This document shows, piece by piece, positions 26,236-37,981 of a DNA stretch of 64,000 nucleotides. The notes below the pieces were generated by a model. The model searched no databases and had not been told where the DNA came from. It was given only the letters and a program-made list of their open reading frames with translations. Source of the DNA: Paragonimus skrjabini miyazakii (lineage: Eukaryota; Platyhelminthes; Trematoda; Plagiorchiida; Troglotrematidae); assembly GCA_014338405.1 (NCBI GenBank), contig JTDE01000307.1, positions 168,033 to 232,032 on the forward strand, written 5' to 3'. The position numbers and the translations under genes were made by a program. How positions within the stretch are numbered: position 1 is the stretch's first letter; each line of letters begins with the position of its first letter.

Positions 26236-26519
26236 CTGGGATGGCACCAGGTGTGGTCCATCGTGAAAGTAGAAAAAGTAGTGACATAGGTACACGCTGT
26301 ATACGTTACACAGTAATAAGTAAACATACGATCTCGTACCTGTTTCAAAAATCAAGTCAGGCTGTTAAAAAGCGTGAGATTAATTACACACATCGGTGTG
26401 TAGATATGTGATTCGGAACGGGATGACAGATTAAACGGATCTGGTACAATGAAATGAAGGCCGACTATGAATGGTTTTCAGACTGAATGAGAAAAACTTG
26501 GAAACGGAATGTATGCGTT

Positions 26520-26735
26520 ATTTACATGAATCACCTAAGGGCGTCTTTTTCAATCACCACGCAGACGTAGCTATTTTTTAGTGGTTAGGTCCCCTTCCCT
26601 TCTCGTTCTTTTTCTCTCTTCCTATACAGGGTCTGTTTTTCCTTCTTCGTGGTTGTGTGGCAGTTAAGCATCAGTGTGAATCACTGATGTACTGCTGTCT
26701 ATGATGATGATGGTGATGATGGTTCTAAATTGTAC
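26520..26735 (-). repeat. Repeat family with ATC-rich start, copy 2
   Basis: Its reverse complement starts with a CCATCATCACCATCATC-like run and continues AGACAGCAGTACATCAGTG, GATGCTTAACTGCCACA and an AAGGGAAGGGGACCTAAC stretch. It aligns block by block with 50395-50560. The plus strand therefore shows the ATGATGATG microsatellite at 26701. Confidence 0.75.
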
Positions 26736-27757
26736 ATCGCCCGCAGCTTATTGTAGCCTACGCTATCAAATGGACTTTCCAAACATGAAAACCATTCACG
26801 GCTATGAAAAACGAATTCAACAATGCGGTCCCTACAGGAGTTTTTCTGGAATGTATGCGTTGAATGGGGCAGAACAAACCTCATATACTTTAGCAGCGAT
26901 TACAGAACTGATCTGGAAACCTCAATTAGACGTTTAACCCAGACATCGTACGAAAACATTTTGTAATTTTTTCTTTCCGTTGCGTACTACAACCGTCCAC
27001 CCTAATGTACGTACCAATCTTGGACTAGACAAAAATGATTAAATGAACCGAACTTACTTCATTCTCGTTGAGTGTACCTTGTAAAAGTATCTTGAACTAA
27101 AGAAGTGGTATGGGTTATTCGAGGTGTTAATGGCTTGAGAAACCTATATCCAGGTTGATGATAAAAACGTAACAAAGATGTTTAAACACTGTTTCTCACA
27201 ATCCATCATGTAGCGGGTCGATTCGGTTTCTATGACTTACAAAAGGTTAAAATTTTCAAGGTGTATATGTCGACCTCACGATAAAGGGATGTGTTTTGAT
27301 ACGAACAGTAAATTTCGAAGTATAATGTGTGGACCAGTCGACTTATGGAAGCCATTTTCGTTAGTGTACTAGTACACATGTCTGAGGGACAGAAGTACAC
27401 TCGAACCAGTCCCAAAACACAGCTGTGTTATCGAAGCGTTCGAAAGGTGTGAGTTCCTTCGGTACAAAGCAAGTTCATTGCTGGCTGGCATCACATGGAT
27501 TGCGTAGATTACGAAATTTAACTTTGCAAAGGACACAAGAACAAAGCCTTGTCTGAAATGAAGGTATGCATTTTCGTGAACACAGTGGTTACCTTGAAAG
27601 TTTTGTGATTACGCACCGAGGCTGTTTGCTGGCTGAGACAGCATTATTCAGATACGGGGCCTAATCATTCGATAACGCACGAAGTAAACGGTGCGTTTAT
27701 TAGAAGGAATGAAAGCGTGTACTTCCTAACAAATGGCCGAGGCCTGTATCTTCATCT

Positions 27758-29047
27758 GACTAGAGCAATGACACGAGGCTCGATAATGTGTAATGATATG
27801 ATAGAAAGAGTGTACAATACCAAATATTGCGAGGGACAACTGCAAAGTGTGTAGATCAGCTGGATATCTTGTCTTAGCCGCTTGTCTTAGCCATTGCTCA
27901 GATGCTTCAAAACACACTTTATCACAGAGAGTCGGAAAGTGAGGTGCTGACGAATTTTATTATGGGAGACAACGACCAGAATAGTATTCTGTTCACTTAT
28001 GTTAAAACCAAGTGAAAATGGGTAGAGTATGGTGAAGACAGGGGTTGAGAGGCACATACAGTCGCATTATGAGACTCGGTAGGTTGGGAAGTAGAAGCCC
28101 TGGAAAGAATGATCACTTTTGCCCTATCAGAATTCATTGGAGTGCAATGCTGTCTTTGGTAGCCATACTCGGCCTTGCTGTATGCAAGCAGCGAACGGAC
28201 AGAATACAAAGTTACAATCGTAAGCCATTTTCCTTCTGAATAAGCAATGTTCTAATATTGGAAACCGCAAATCAACCAAAAGTTCCTAGTTACGGGACGT
28301 TATTCTTGATGAAGTTTAGGAAGTAATTTATAAAATAGGCAGGCCTTCTATAATATTCCTTTTTTAGTGTGAACGCTGTTGACCAAATAAACCAACATGT
28401 GAGCAACAGAAGTGAGAACAAACAAGAAGGTCGATCAAAAACTGGACGCCAGGTCAAGTAAGGACATCTTGATCTTGCCCGTTATCATCGTCATGATCAT
28501 ATCTCAACCACACCAGCATAGCAATACAGTTATAGGCGATCCTGGATTTTTGAATTAGACACCGTGACACACACGACAGTGAACGGCCTACTATTTTTGT
28601 GCCATTATGATTAGGTCAGGCGCCTGAAGACTACTGCCCGGCCAAGGAGGCACACTGTGTTGAGATGAAACGTGATATAAATATGCTCACTGCGAGGTGA
28701 ACAGTAAGTACACGCGTGTCGCATTGAAGGGTTAGGTGGTGGGTCATGGAGAACGGTTCTCGCTTCATTGTGACCAATCGTTAGAGTGTCTGGTCATAAG
28801 GCATAATTATTCCATTTCAAGTAGCCACCATTTTATTTTAGATGAGGAGTTTTGGGAGCCAGAGCAGTTACATAAAGCCGAAGTATGGAAACTTCAGTGG
28901 AACTTTGATCGGGTGTGTTACGGATTCCCGTACCTGAATGAAAAGTCCCTTGATCTTTTCAATATGTGCTTACTTTTGTCTCGATCAAGTGGTTCTCTCA
29001 TCAGTTCCCTGGTGACTTTTCACGGTCATCATGAATCTCTCGTTGAC
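27758..29047. repeat. 1290-bp direct duplication, first copy
   Basis: It starts GACTAGAGCAATGACACG and ends ATCTCTCGTTGAC; the same 1290 bases recur at 32304-33593 at a constant offset of 4546. All reading frames give the same peptides in both copies, so identity is essentially complete. Here the sequence continues rightwards as the dispersed 0.95-kb repeat to 29521, and no SINE abuts its left edge, so this copy looks like the source. Confidence 0.95.
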
Positions 29048-29521
29048 CTTCTTAATCCAGATCATCTTTACTACGCATACTCTGGTGAGCATGCCACTTT
29101 TGACGATGTGTAGTTAGTTTGCCCGCCGACCTGAGGGTCCAGGGCATCACCATGCGAATGTCTGACGGTCTGTTTCCATCCACCCGCCGGTCTGTGTTGT
29201 GTTCTATTGAGTGGTTCATATGTACTTAATCCGCAGAGATTTCGACTTGCAGGCCTCGTAATATCTTGCTGGCCTTGGTCGAGTGTTCTTTTGTTGCTTG
29301 TATCCCTGGACTTGCGGAGCCCATTTGTTGTTATATCTCTTGTGAACGTGAATAACTAAGGCTTGCTGTAACACCTATCTCACTGACTACGTTGACAATA
29401 GTACCGTAATACCTAATCTGAAATGCGTTGAATTTTTTGGATCTTATTTACCAACTCGAAACTGGGTGTTTTAAGGCTAACGTTGTTGTCTTGATTGCAA
29501 CTAAGAGTTTTGTCGCTTACA
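28599..29521 (+). repeat. Dispersed repeat of about 0.95 kb, copy B
   Basis: It aligns with 5728-6692 from GATTAGGTCAGGCGCC to the shared end TTTTGTCGCTTAC. A 125-codon open frame at 28736-29113 is present, but it is disrupted in copy A and resembles no family I know, so I do not call it a gene. Confidence 0.75.
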
Positions 29522-30281
29522 GTTATCATAATCATTACCACCACCACTATCGTCACCAGCATTGAATACAGCAAGTCGTTAGTGGCTCACGTTACCGTTG
29601 TTTCTCGTTGTAGGTATGTTCACAACTAAACCAGTCGCATTTAGTGGAAACGCGTTTGTTCATCCCTTGTATTACTTATGACTCATGGGACATGTGATCA
29701 AATGAATATGAGGTGCATTACTACACTGGTTAGTTATTGATACTGGTCGAACACGGAAAACCACTACCATTGCAAAATACTCTTTGCCATAAGTTCGAAA
29801 ATACATTATCGTTCACTGCCTAAATAGCAACCGGTATACGACCATGTGTTTAACAGTGATAATTTCATTATCGCATGTTTTGTGGTGAGTAGCACTCACT
29901 GTCAGTATCATTTTGCACGTACATTGTTTGTTTTATTGGCTACTTTCAGTTTAGTACGAATAGAACCTTTTCCATTAGAGAAAGTGTTAGCACAAGCACA
30001 AACATGCTATTGAAAACCTAAAGAGGTAGGTGTATATGGAGTGTGGTGGGAAGTTCGAACAGAAGATGACCGGACAGCAAACAGTGATGGTAATAAATGG
30101 TAATAAACTGTACAACAATTCTTACCTGGAAACACTTATTAATTACACATTGCGAAAGATATGCGGTCGCCAAACCTAAGTAGAGCATCAACAACCAACT
30201 TTGACGATAAACACCCAAAATGCCTTGGAAAACATTAATCCTTTGTTGAAACCGGAACACATGTTAAAACATATTTTTTTA

Positions 30282-30330
30282 AGTGTCCGTAGTATGCTTG
30301 TACATCTATAGAATGTGCCAAAAAGTGAAA
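30282..30330. repeat. 49-bp perfect inverted repeat, left arm
   Basis: Bases 30282-30330 (start AGTGTCCGTAGTATGC) are the exact reverse complement of 31201-31249, which ends at the assembly gap. Confidence 0.9.
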
Positions 30331-30424
30331 AAGTACCTGTGCACTGTGCTTCTGCCAATTTGCATCGATTAGGCGTAGGTTCAACGAGATAGTGTAGTGC
30401 ACTAGAATTCACTGTCCTTCACGT

Positions 30425-30548
30425 TCATTTAAAAACAATCGGCTGGTCACCTGTCCAGATGTACATGTTAGCGTCTTTAGACAAAGATGGGTCTATAACT
30501 CGCAAAGCTACTTGTTGAGCTTGAAACAAAGTGTGTAAGTCAGTCAGC
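30425..30548 (-). CDS. Unassigned splice-bounded ORF inside an MCU intron
   Basis: On the minus strand an acceptor-like GACTGTAATTTTAG opens 40 codons to TGA (contains QQVALRVIDPSLSKDANMYI, ending DQPIVFK). An alternative donor ACAG/GTGACC lies inside. The composition is coding-like, but the family is not recognised and no partner exon is proven. It could be the terminal exon of a nested gene or a chance frame. Confidence 0.25.
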
Positions 30549-31200
30549 CTAAAATTACAGTCTCTTAAAGAAATGACCATAGCGACGCGGTACACTAAGT
30601 ACGATTTGGTGCATTATTCACCTGATAGAATACACACTCCCACTAAACCAAGGAAATAAACAATAGCATGAAGTGTTCAGTAGTTGAGTGAAAGAGTCAA
30701 AGAACAATCGAAAACGGCCAGTTCATCATTTCAGAACGATTAGCGATTTTTTTGATTGCACCAATTAAGACGTACTTTTGCATTCTGAAATTTACGCCAA
30801 TAGTAATTTTGTATCCCATGTCCGTGGAGGATATTTATCCTTTCATCCCTGAAGCAAATAGAGAGCCACTGCTAATTTCAAGAAAAAGACATTTTAAGCT
30901 CCTATAACTCGATTGTGTTGTTGGGGCTGATTTAACGAACTGGTTTTTATTCATTTTCTCACATAGTGTACACAGCTTCCTATAAGCCGGTTTATGCCGA
31001 TATGTTCAGCTTAAATGCTAGTCTGGGCTCTGAACCACTTTTTACTCCACTAAAAGCTACCTGAAGCGTTGTTGTACTGATAAAGCTACCCTTTGATCTC
31101 TTTGTATTTGGTCTTCTCAACTAACAAACGACATCTTTGGAAATTTAGACGCTTTGAAATCCCTCATGTGTTCAGCTGAATCTGTTGAAACTCCAGAAGC

Positions 31201-31249
31201 TTTCACTTTTTGGCACATTCTATAGATGTACAAGCATACTACGGACACT
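31201..31249. repeat. 49-bp perfect inverted repeat, right arm at gap edge
   Basis: Exact reverse complement of 30282-30330. It abuts the first N of the gap at 31250, so the true extent of the inverted copy is unknown. Confidence 0.9.
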
Positions 31250-31349
31250 NNNNNNNNNNNNNNNNNNNNNNNNNNNNNNNNNNNNNNNNNNNNNNNNNNN
31301 NNNNNNNNNNNNNNNNNNNNNNNNNNNNNNNNNNNNNNNNNNNNNNNNN
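31250..31349. other. Assembly gap, 100 N
   Basis: Exactly 100 Ns, a placeholder for a gap of unknown size. It lies in an MCU intron, about 0.5 kb from the exon at 31864. Confidence 0.99.
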
Positions 31350-31863
31350 CCCAGTTCTACGCCTCATAGCCTCGCCAAACACTGTCTTACATTCTGCCCA
31401 CCACATCACAAGTGCTCAATAGAATGAAAAGACGCTTCCAACTCCTTCGTTGCTGGTGCTGATTACTTGCTAGCTTGCTACATCGCTACAATCATTTGCA
31501 AGACAGAGGCTAAGAAAGGAATCACACACATGCCAGCAGCTACAGCGGACGTGTCCTTGTGGTCCAGTGGGTAAGTGTCTGGCTACTATTCGGACTCTCA
31601 CTTATAAGATTGAACAACTGGCATACATGATGCTCATGATACTATGCAAGATAGGAACAGTTGATCACAACCCAGCTGGTGATCACTACGACAAAAAGCT
31701 TACATTCACGGTCCTCGAATTTTCGATTAAAAAAGAAAAACGGTTTGTTACGGGTTCAACATACAAAAGCTGAATGTAACGCTTTGTTCTAACGATCCTG
31801 AAACGTGGCAATTCAAACGGAACAAATTAGCAGAGAACGGTGAACCTCACATTAAAGGCGTAC

Positions 31864-31968
31864 CGATGGCGGATGAGTCCACATTAAACCGATCTTCGTT
31901 GATAACGATCTGGAAATCCGACCCTAGTAGATCAGCAACACTGTTCGATTTGGCTATACGATTCCCGC
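31864..31968 (-). CDS. MCU: MCU exon, second half of matrix N-terminal domain
   Basis: A 105-bp exon (two bases, 34 codons, one base). The acceptor is TGCTACACAG and the donor CATCG/GTACGC. It encodes GNRIAKSNSVADLLGSDFQI followed by VINEDRFNVDSSAI, matching the family stretch D-G-V-R-V-A-A-S-T...D-L-L...D-D-F-K-L-V-I-N-D-L-T-Y-H-V. Both junctions are phase 1 and fit the exons at 48954-49194 and 26072-26235. This domain sits in the matrix and is a regulatory region in vertebrate MCU. The exon is bracketed by the two copies of the 1290-bp duplication. Confidence 0.9.
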
Positions 31969-32226
31969 CTGTGTAGCAGATAAATATAAAAACAAATGAA
32001 AACGTGTATACATCGAAATTTCAAGTGACCAACTTGAGAATTTAGAAGTCACAAGGCACTGTATTTACTAGGTCAAACAATAAATTGCAATTTCAAGCAA
32101 AAGTTTAGTAAAAGGTAATTGGACGAATTTCATCCTCAATTCTGAGTTGCTAATAATGGGTGGGTTGATATTCGGTTTCTCAGAACACCCACCATTTTTA
32201 GCACCAGTCTGTATAACCGTATCATT

Positions 32227-32306
32227 GATGAGTAGTAGGGGATTTTGATTTTCATATAGATTGAACATCACCCACAATTGATCGCAGCTGTCGCATTCCC
32301 ATAGAC
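32227..32306 (-). repeat. SINE tail fragment, minus orientation
   Basis: Its reverse complement reads GTCTATGGGAATGCGACAGC, TTCAATCTATATGA and CCCTACTACTCATC, the family tail. It directly precedes the second copy of the 1290-bp segment, and its 3' end is followed by AATGATACGGTT on the minus strand. Confidence 0.85.
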
Positions 32307-33593
32307 TAGAGCAATGACACGAGGCTCGATAATGTGTAATGATATGATAGAAAGAGTGTACAATACCAAATATTGCGAGGGACAACTGCAAAGTGTGTAG
32401 ATCAGCTGGATATCTTGTCTTAGCCGCTTGTCTTAGCCATTGCTCAGATGCTTCAAAACACACTTTATCACAGAGAGTCGGAAAGTGAGGTGCTGACGAA
32501 TTTTATTATGGGAGACAACGACCAGAATAGTATTCTGTTCACTTATGTTAAAACCAAGTGAAAATGGGTAGAGTATGGTGAAGACAGGGGTTGAGAGGCA
32601 CATACAGTCGCATTATGAGACTCGGTAGGTTGGGAAGTAGAAGCCCTGGAAAGAATGATCACTTTTGCCCTATCAGAATTCATTGGAGTGCAATGCTGTC
32701 TTTGGTAGCCATACTCGGCCTTGCTGTATGCAAGCAGCGAACGGACAGAATACAAAGTTACAATCGTAAGCCATTTTCCTTCTGAATAAGCAATGTTCTA
32801 ATATTGGAAACCGCAAATCAACCAAAAGTTCCTAGTTACGGGACGTTATTCTTGATGAAGTTTAGGAAGTAATTTATAAAATAGGCAGGCCTTCTATAAT
32901 ATTCCTTTTTTAGTGTGAACGCTGTTGACCAAATAAACCAACATGTGAGCAACAGAAGTGAGAACAAACAAGAAGGTCGATCAAAAACTGGACGCCAGGT
33001 CAAGTAAGGACATCTTGATCTTGCCCGTTATCATCGTCATGATCATATCTCAACCACACCAGCATAGCAATACAGTTATAGGCGATCCTGGATTTTTGAA
33101 TTAGACACCGTGACACACACGACAGTGAACGGCCTACTATTTTTGTGCCATTATGATTAGGTCAGGCGCCTGAAGACTACTGCCCGGCCAAGGAGGCACA
33201 CTGTGTTGAGATGAAACGTGATATAAATATGCTCACTGCGAGGTGAACAGTAAGTACACGCGTGTCGCATTGAAGGGTTAGGTGGTGGGTCATGGAGAAC
33301 GGTTCTCGCTTCATTGTGACCAATCGTTAGAGTGTCTGGTCATAAGGCATAATTATTCCATTTCAAGTAGCCACCATTTTATTTTAGATGAGGAGTTTTG
33401 GGAGCCAGAGCAGTTACATAAAGCCGAAGTATGGAAACTTCAGTGGAACTTTGATCGGGTGTGTTACGGATTCCCGTACCTGAATGAAAAGTCCCTTGAT
33501 CTTTTCAATATGTGCTTACTTTTGTCTCGATCAAGTGGTTCTCTCATCAGTTCCCTGGTGACTTTTCACGGTCATCATGAATCTCTCGTTGAC
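32304..33593. repeat. 1290-bp direct duplication, second copy
   Basis: Same sequence as 27758-29047. The left edge joins a minus-orientation SINE tail (32227-32306) and the right edge joins a plus-orientation SINE body and head fragment (33594-33690). The right end cuts the dispersed 0.95-kb repeat in mid-unit (33145-33593), showing that this copy is the derived one. Confidence 0.95.
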
Positions 33594-33690
33594 TTCACAA
33601 GCGAAAGTGGATGGGCGTTCTCATATGATAATTCGGTCGTGCCTAACGTGAGGTCAATGGCGCAGTGGTAAACACGGTTGCCTCATGAAC
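33594..33690 (+). repeat. SINE body and tRNA-like head fragment
   Basis: Matches TAATTCGGTCGTGCC, GGCGCAGTGGTAAACACGG and TTGCCTCATGAAC of the family, then stops before the B box. The junction AACCGTATCATT at 33688-33699 repeats the 12 bases at 32215-32226. Confidence 0.8.
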
Positions 33691-34281
33691 CGTATCATTC
33701 TTTGTTTGTCAGTGTGCCCTTATCTAATTGGTGTACAAATTCCATGTGATAGAACAACGACCTTGCAGTGTAATTGGTCCACTGCTGGCTGTTATGACAT
33801 CGCCTGCTGTGTTGGCTGGTAATCCAAATTAACGACAACTGAGTGCAACCGAAAACTGCGTCACAAATGTTAGTTTTTACCATGAATCTAAATTTAGATT
33901 AGTCAAGGTACCAAAACTCCTGAAGAGATCTTGTCGGTCGTTTTGTAATGAATAGCACCACATTGGAAGACATTTTAATAGAAGACATCAAAGCAGGATG
34001 TTATTATCCAAAGTGGTCAATTTAAGCAACCGGTTTTTCATAAACTATACAAACAGTGGGCTGACCAAGTGAGACTAAAACGGTCATACTGCAGTTGATG
34101 GGTTAAAAAGAAAACGCATGTCCACATTGTCTGAAAGGTTACTGCTCATTTCGAGGACTGAACCATTTCATTTGGTACAAAACAGATCTATATGTTTAAA
34201 GCACTGCGTTCCCTTGATCCAGTTCACCAGTAATGATAGAAGACATACGTCGCGAGATGTTAACATTTCGTCTACTGTCTT

Positions 34282-34431
34282 CAGTCACGAACGTAAAACA
34301 TTGGAATATTCAGGACAGGCGGATAGCAACAACAATAGAAACATTCAACGATTGGGTTTACACGTTGAATGTTTCTATTGTTGTTGCTATCCGCATGTCC
34401 TATATATTCGAATGTTTTACGTTCGTGACTG
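34282..34431. repeat. Hairpin: 69-bp arms, 12-bp spacer
   Basis: Bases 34282-34350 and 34363-34431 are reverse complements with few mismatches (CAGTCACGAACGTAAAACAT against ATGTTTTACGTTCGTGACTG at the outer ends). It could extrude as a cruciform or give a long RNA hairpin. Two overlapping frames through it are artefacts of the symmetry. Confidence 0.9.
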
Positions 34432-35674
34432 GAGATCTATATGTCTCTAAAGAGGAAAGAAGTGAAAGTTATCTTTTCATCCATACGTAAAAAGTTATTG
34501 AGTTCCATAAGCAAACAGGGAAAGCCGTCGTGTGCACTACTTTAATAGTTCGGCGGATAGCTGTTATTCTTTCCAGTTATGAAACTCTCCTTATCTATGT
34601 GGCCCAGAACAAACAATAGCCGTTGCTATTGAACGTGAGTATTACGAGCACGGTTATTGTGTCCCGTTGCTGTAAATACGTCGGTTTACTTATAATGGGT
34701 TCTGGATAGCAGCTGTTCTGAATCGACATCAAACTATCTCATTAGCAATCGGTTTGATACGATTCCCTTCTATGAATTTCGTCTCCGTTTACACACGACA
34801 CATAAAACGCGGCAAACTAACGGGGTAAAATAAGAGTACAAAAACCAATCGAGATCGATAGTGTAACACCGAATCGATAGTGAACGAGTCTTTCTGCTTG
34901 GGGTCACAAAGCGCAAAACGTGTCGCATACTACAACAAATGATGCAGTGTGTGGCAAGCAAAGCAAATGCACAACGCTAAGGCGATATCCTAGTGCAACA
35001 TGCAAATGAATAATACCATAGACACGAAGCATCTTTAAACTCTTTTTTTTCTAAAAGAAATCGTTTAACAAGTGTTAGTAAAACAGTGCAACCACAAAAC
35101 GCCACATCTCTACAGAAGACAGCTGTCAATCACAAGTTACAAAACCTATCATCCTGTTACTACTTACTGTCTTACTGAATGATCGTAACACGCACCTTCT
35201 AAAGTATTCCCATGTTTTATTGGTCAGCCATCAGCAATTTGATGTGCGCACTCAAAATCAGTCATCCGTTCAAATCAGCATGCCGCGTGATTCCGGTAGT
35301 GAGTTTCACTGAATTTCCGGATCGATTTGCACGTTTAGCATTTAACGCAAAACCATCTATTTTCTGTTTCCATGACGGTCACACATTTATGTGAGGACAA
35401 GTAATTTATATCACGAGGTGCATCGTCCACGTAACTTATCCACATAGCCCAAAGAAACTCAGTAATTCAAATGACTCAAATGTGAAAGAATGTCATACAT
35501 CGTATGTTTATCGAAATGAGAGAGGTGTGGTTATCTGGTGTGTTGACTACGTTCTGTAATGTAAAATTTAACTACTGCCTGTGACTTATCAGCTTACTCA
35601 AAGTTCAGTACCAACCTAGTATCAACCGACAAGCTTATAGGTCTGTTTAAATAAATCCAGTTGTGAAAACCCTG

Positions 35675-35865
35675 CACCTGGGCTGAATTCGAACCAGCGA
35701 CAGGAATAGCATGCCTTGACAAAGTAACTACCCTATCAACCACATCGGAAGCTCAGAAATGTCAAATTTGGACCTAGTTACTCATCCGACCCACTCTGTT
35801 CTGTGAAATTCATCAGGTGACCCAGGAGACTGACTATTCAAATAGGACTTCCTAATCACTCATTA
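35675..35865 (-). repeat. tRNA-derived SINE, minus orientation
   Basis: The reverse complement contains GATAGGGTAGTTACTTTG, GTCGCTGGTTCGAATTCAGC (B box) and upstream AACTAGGTCC, matching the element at about 8850-9050. The A-box region is diverged, so this is a decayed copy. Confidence 0.65.
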
Positions 35866-37049
35866 GAGATGGCAAAACACCACGGGTAACCGTGTGAAGA
35901 ACAGAGAATTAAAACTGATTTCTAACGAATAAATAAATAAACATTCTGAAAACCATGAGTGCCTTTACCCTACCGAATAAAACCAGCAATCCATGCAGCA
36001 TCGGGTTCAAAGCTTCGTCGGTCAGCATGCCCAATTTAAGTTAGGTTCAGTCAAAAATTAATTAATTAATTAACCATAACTATAAATGACAATTAATGGG
36101 GAAAGTTGACTGTTATCTACAGTAAGTTGTTTTCTGATGATAACTGCTTGTCAGTACCGACATGCGACATGTTAATTTGGTTCAGCAAGCAAGTCTGACA
36201 GACCCGCATTTGTACTTACAAAATATCAGTAAGGGTCTAATAATTCTAAATTCTACGAATCGCTTCACGATCTGTGAGGTGTGTGATGGGCTTGTTTGCA
36301 AATAACCCACGTGTTACCAATAGAGACATGATTCTGATAACTTGTGAACACACCAAGCCTTCTTCCTCATCAACACCATGATTCAGTCAGTTTTACGCTA
36401 GCAACGAAGTGCAGTAAGTTAGACGGAAATTCCGAAACCTCTGCCCTGGCTATAAACCTGAGACAAAAATCCAGAGCTGGCTACACTTTCTAGAGTGTAT
36501 TTTTGCCTATCACACCCACTCAGACATAACAGACCATGTTCGGTTGTATGTCAGGAGCTCTGAACAGCAACATTCAGATTACGATGGCGCAGTTTTTCAT
36601 TTGACCGATAGATTTATTCATCGTGAGCATTATCTTCACGCCGCCTCTAATTTGCGGTAACCATCGCCGAAATGAGCAGCAGGATCGAGTTCTCATCAAG
36701 TAAACGGCCTCACTTAGGTTCTCGTGTGATGGCTAGTGATCATTGCAGAGATATTTGACAATTCTGTTTCTTCGTTGATAGAACAATGTTATCAAGGATC
36801 GACTGAAACATCTGTGTCGTAGTGGGAGGCAGTGGGTTTATTTTTTCTATCAGTACCACTGTCTTACTACCCATTTAGATTAATCCGACTGGCACTTTCA
36901 ATGCTTCGGATCGCCCAGTTATGATTTCAACCTTCTAGGCACAGGGCCTTTGACTTCTGAGACCTCGGTACAAACATGTGTCATCTTTTTAACACTTAGG
37001 GTGGTGAAGTTGCGATTACTCTTACTGTAGTCAATTTTCTCTCTTCTAG

Positions 37050-37539
37050 TTTAAACAGTCATCACGGTTCATGCAAACGATTGCAACAGCGACATCCAAA
37101 AGGCGTGAACGTCGGACTCAATACGAACACATGCAACGAATTCGAAAGACACAGAAATGAATTTAAATTCCACGGTAATTTTTGGGTTTCTGGTAAGGTT
37201 CACTTGGCTGGCGAGGACTCCATCGACTTATGGGCAAATCCGTCTGGTGAACTGGTCTACGATCCGCGTCCAGTAAAACACGATCAAGGCCTATACTTGT
37301 ATTTAACCCAACCCGTCAGCCTGGTCAACCCCCACAGTGCAATATCCAGAATGGCTAGAACGGTTGCTGGACGGAGCTTTATACCTGTGACTCACTTGAG
37401 ATCTGTGAGCAAAGACAATTTAACTGCGAGCTTCAAAATTTTTCTAGTCAGGATGTGTTTTCCTGTAGCCCGTAGATCACACATCTCCTTCCCAATTTTT
37501 CTGGCCTGGCCGACAGTCTCTCCGACTTATAATCAATAA
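37050..37539 (+). CDS. Open frame after an acceptor-like site, unassigned
   Basis: A pyrimidine tract TTTTCTCTCTTCTAG is followed by about 160 open codons on the plus strand. The early part has coding-like composition (KFHGNFWVSGKVHLAGEDSI, then ANPSGELVYDP). No family is recognised and no donor or partner exon is established. It may be a fragment of a mobile-element ORF or a chance frame. Confidence 0.2.
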
Positions 37540-37981
37540 AAACACCATCCGTAAAGGTGTGCCTTTCATCGCACACTGGCGACCCGTTCGTGAGGCAAGT
37601 TCAGTATGCCATCCCTGCATTTTGGCCTCCTTTACTGCATTGTCCTTAATTTTCATGAAGCTCTTTCTGTCTTTGACATGGTATCCATCGTTATGTGCAA
37701 CGTCTTTACCTCGATATTACATCATACAACCACGCGTTCGATTGAACAGTTAAACCCCTAGTTCCTCTAGTGCAACCGAGCCCATCTGTTTACCCGGACT
37801 CCATGACCCATCTAGGTCGTATTCCCCACGCGGGACAGCTCAGTAAGTTCGTCTATTCTCACGCCTGTTGATTATGACAATAAAGGCAGTTATTCCAGCT
37901 GCTGACTCCATGGTTGGTGCTTCCTCTTGGCTGTGCAAAACTTAGTGCGATTACTTATGTGGATGGCATGAGTCCACTTAC

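Larger units (their letters stand above)
26236..31863 (-). other. MCU: MCU intron (5.6 kb) with first copy of the 1.29-kb duplication
   Basis: Phase-1 intron with donor CATCG/GTACGC and acceptor CATCCCAG. It holds repeats at 26520-26735 and 27758-29521, one unassigned splice-bounded ORF (30425-30548) and the 100-N gap at 31250-31349. Confidence 0.75.

Noticed and set aside
28736..29113. 125-codon ORF duplicated at 33282-33671
   Set aside because: It lies in the dispersed 0.95-kb repeat, is broken in the older copy at 5.7 kb and has no recognised domain. The second copy simply reads into a SINE.
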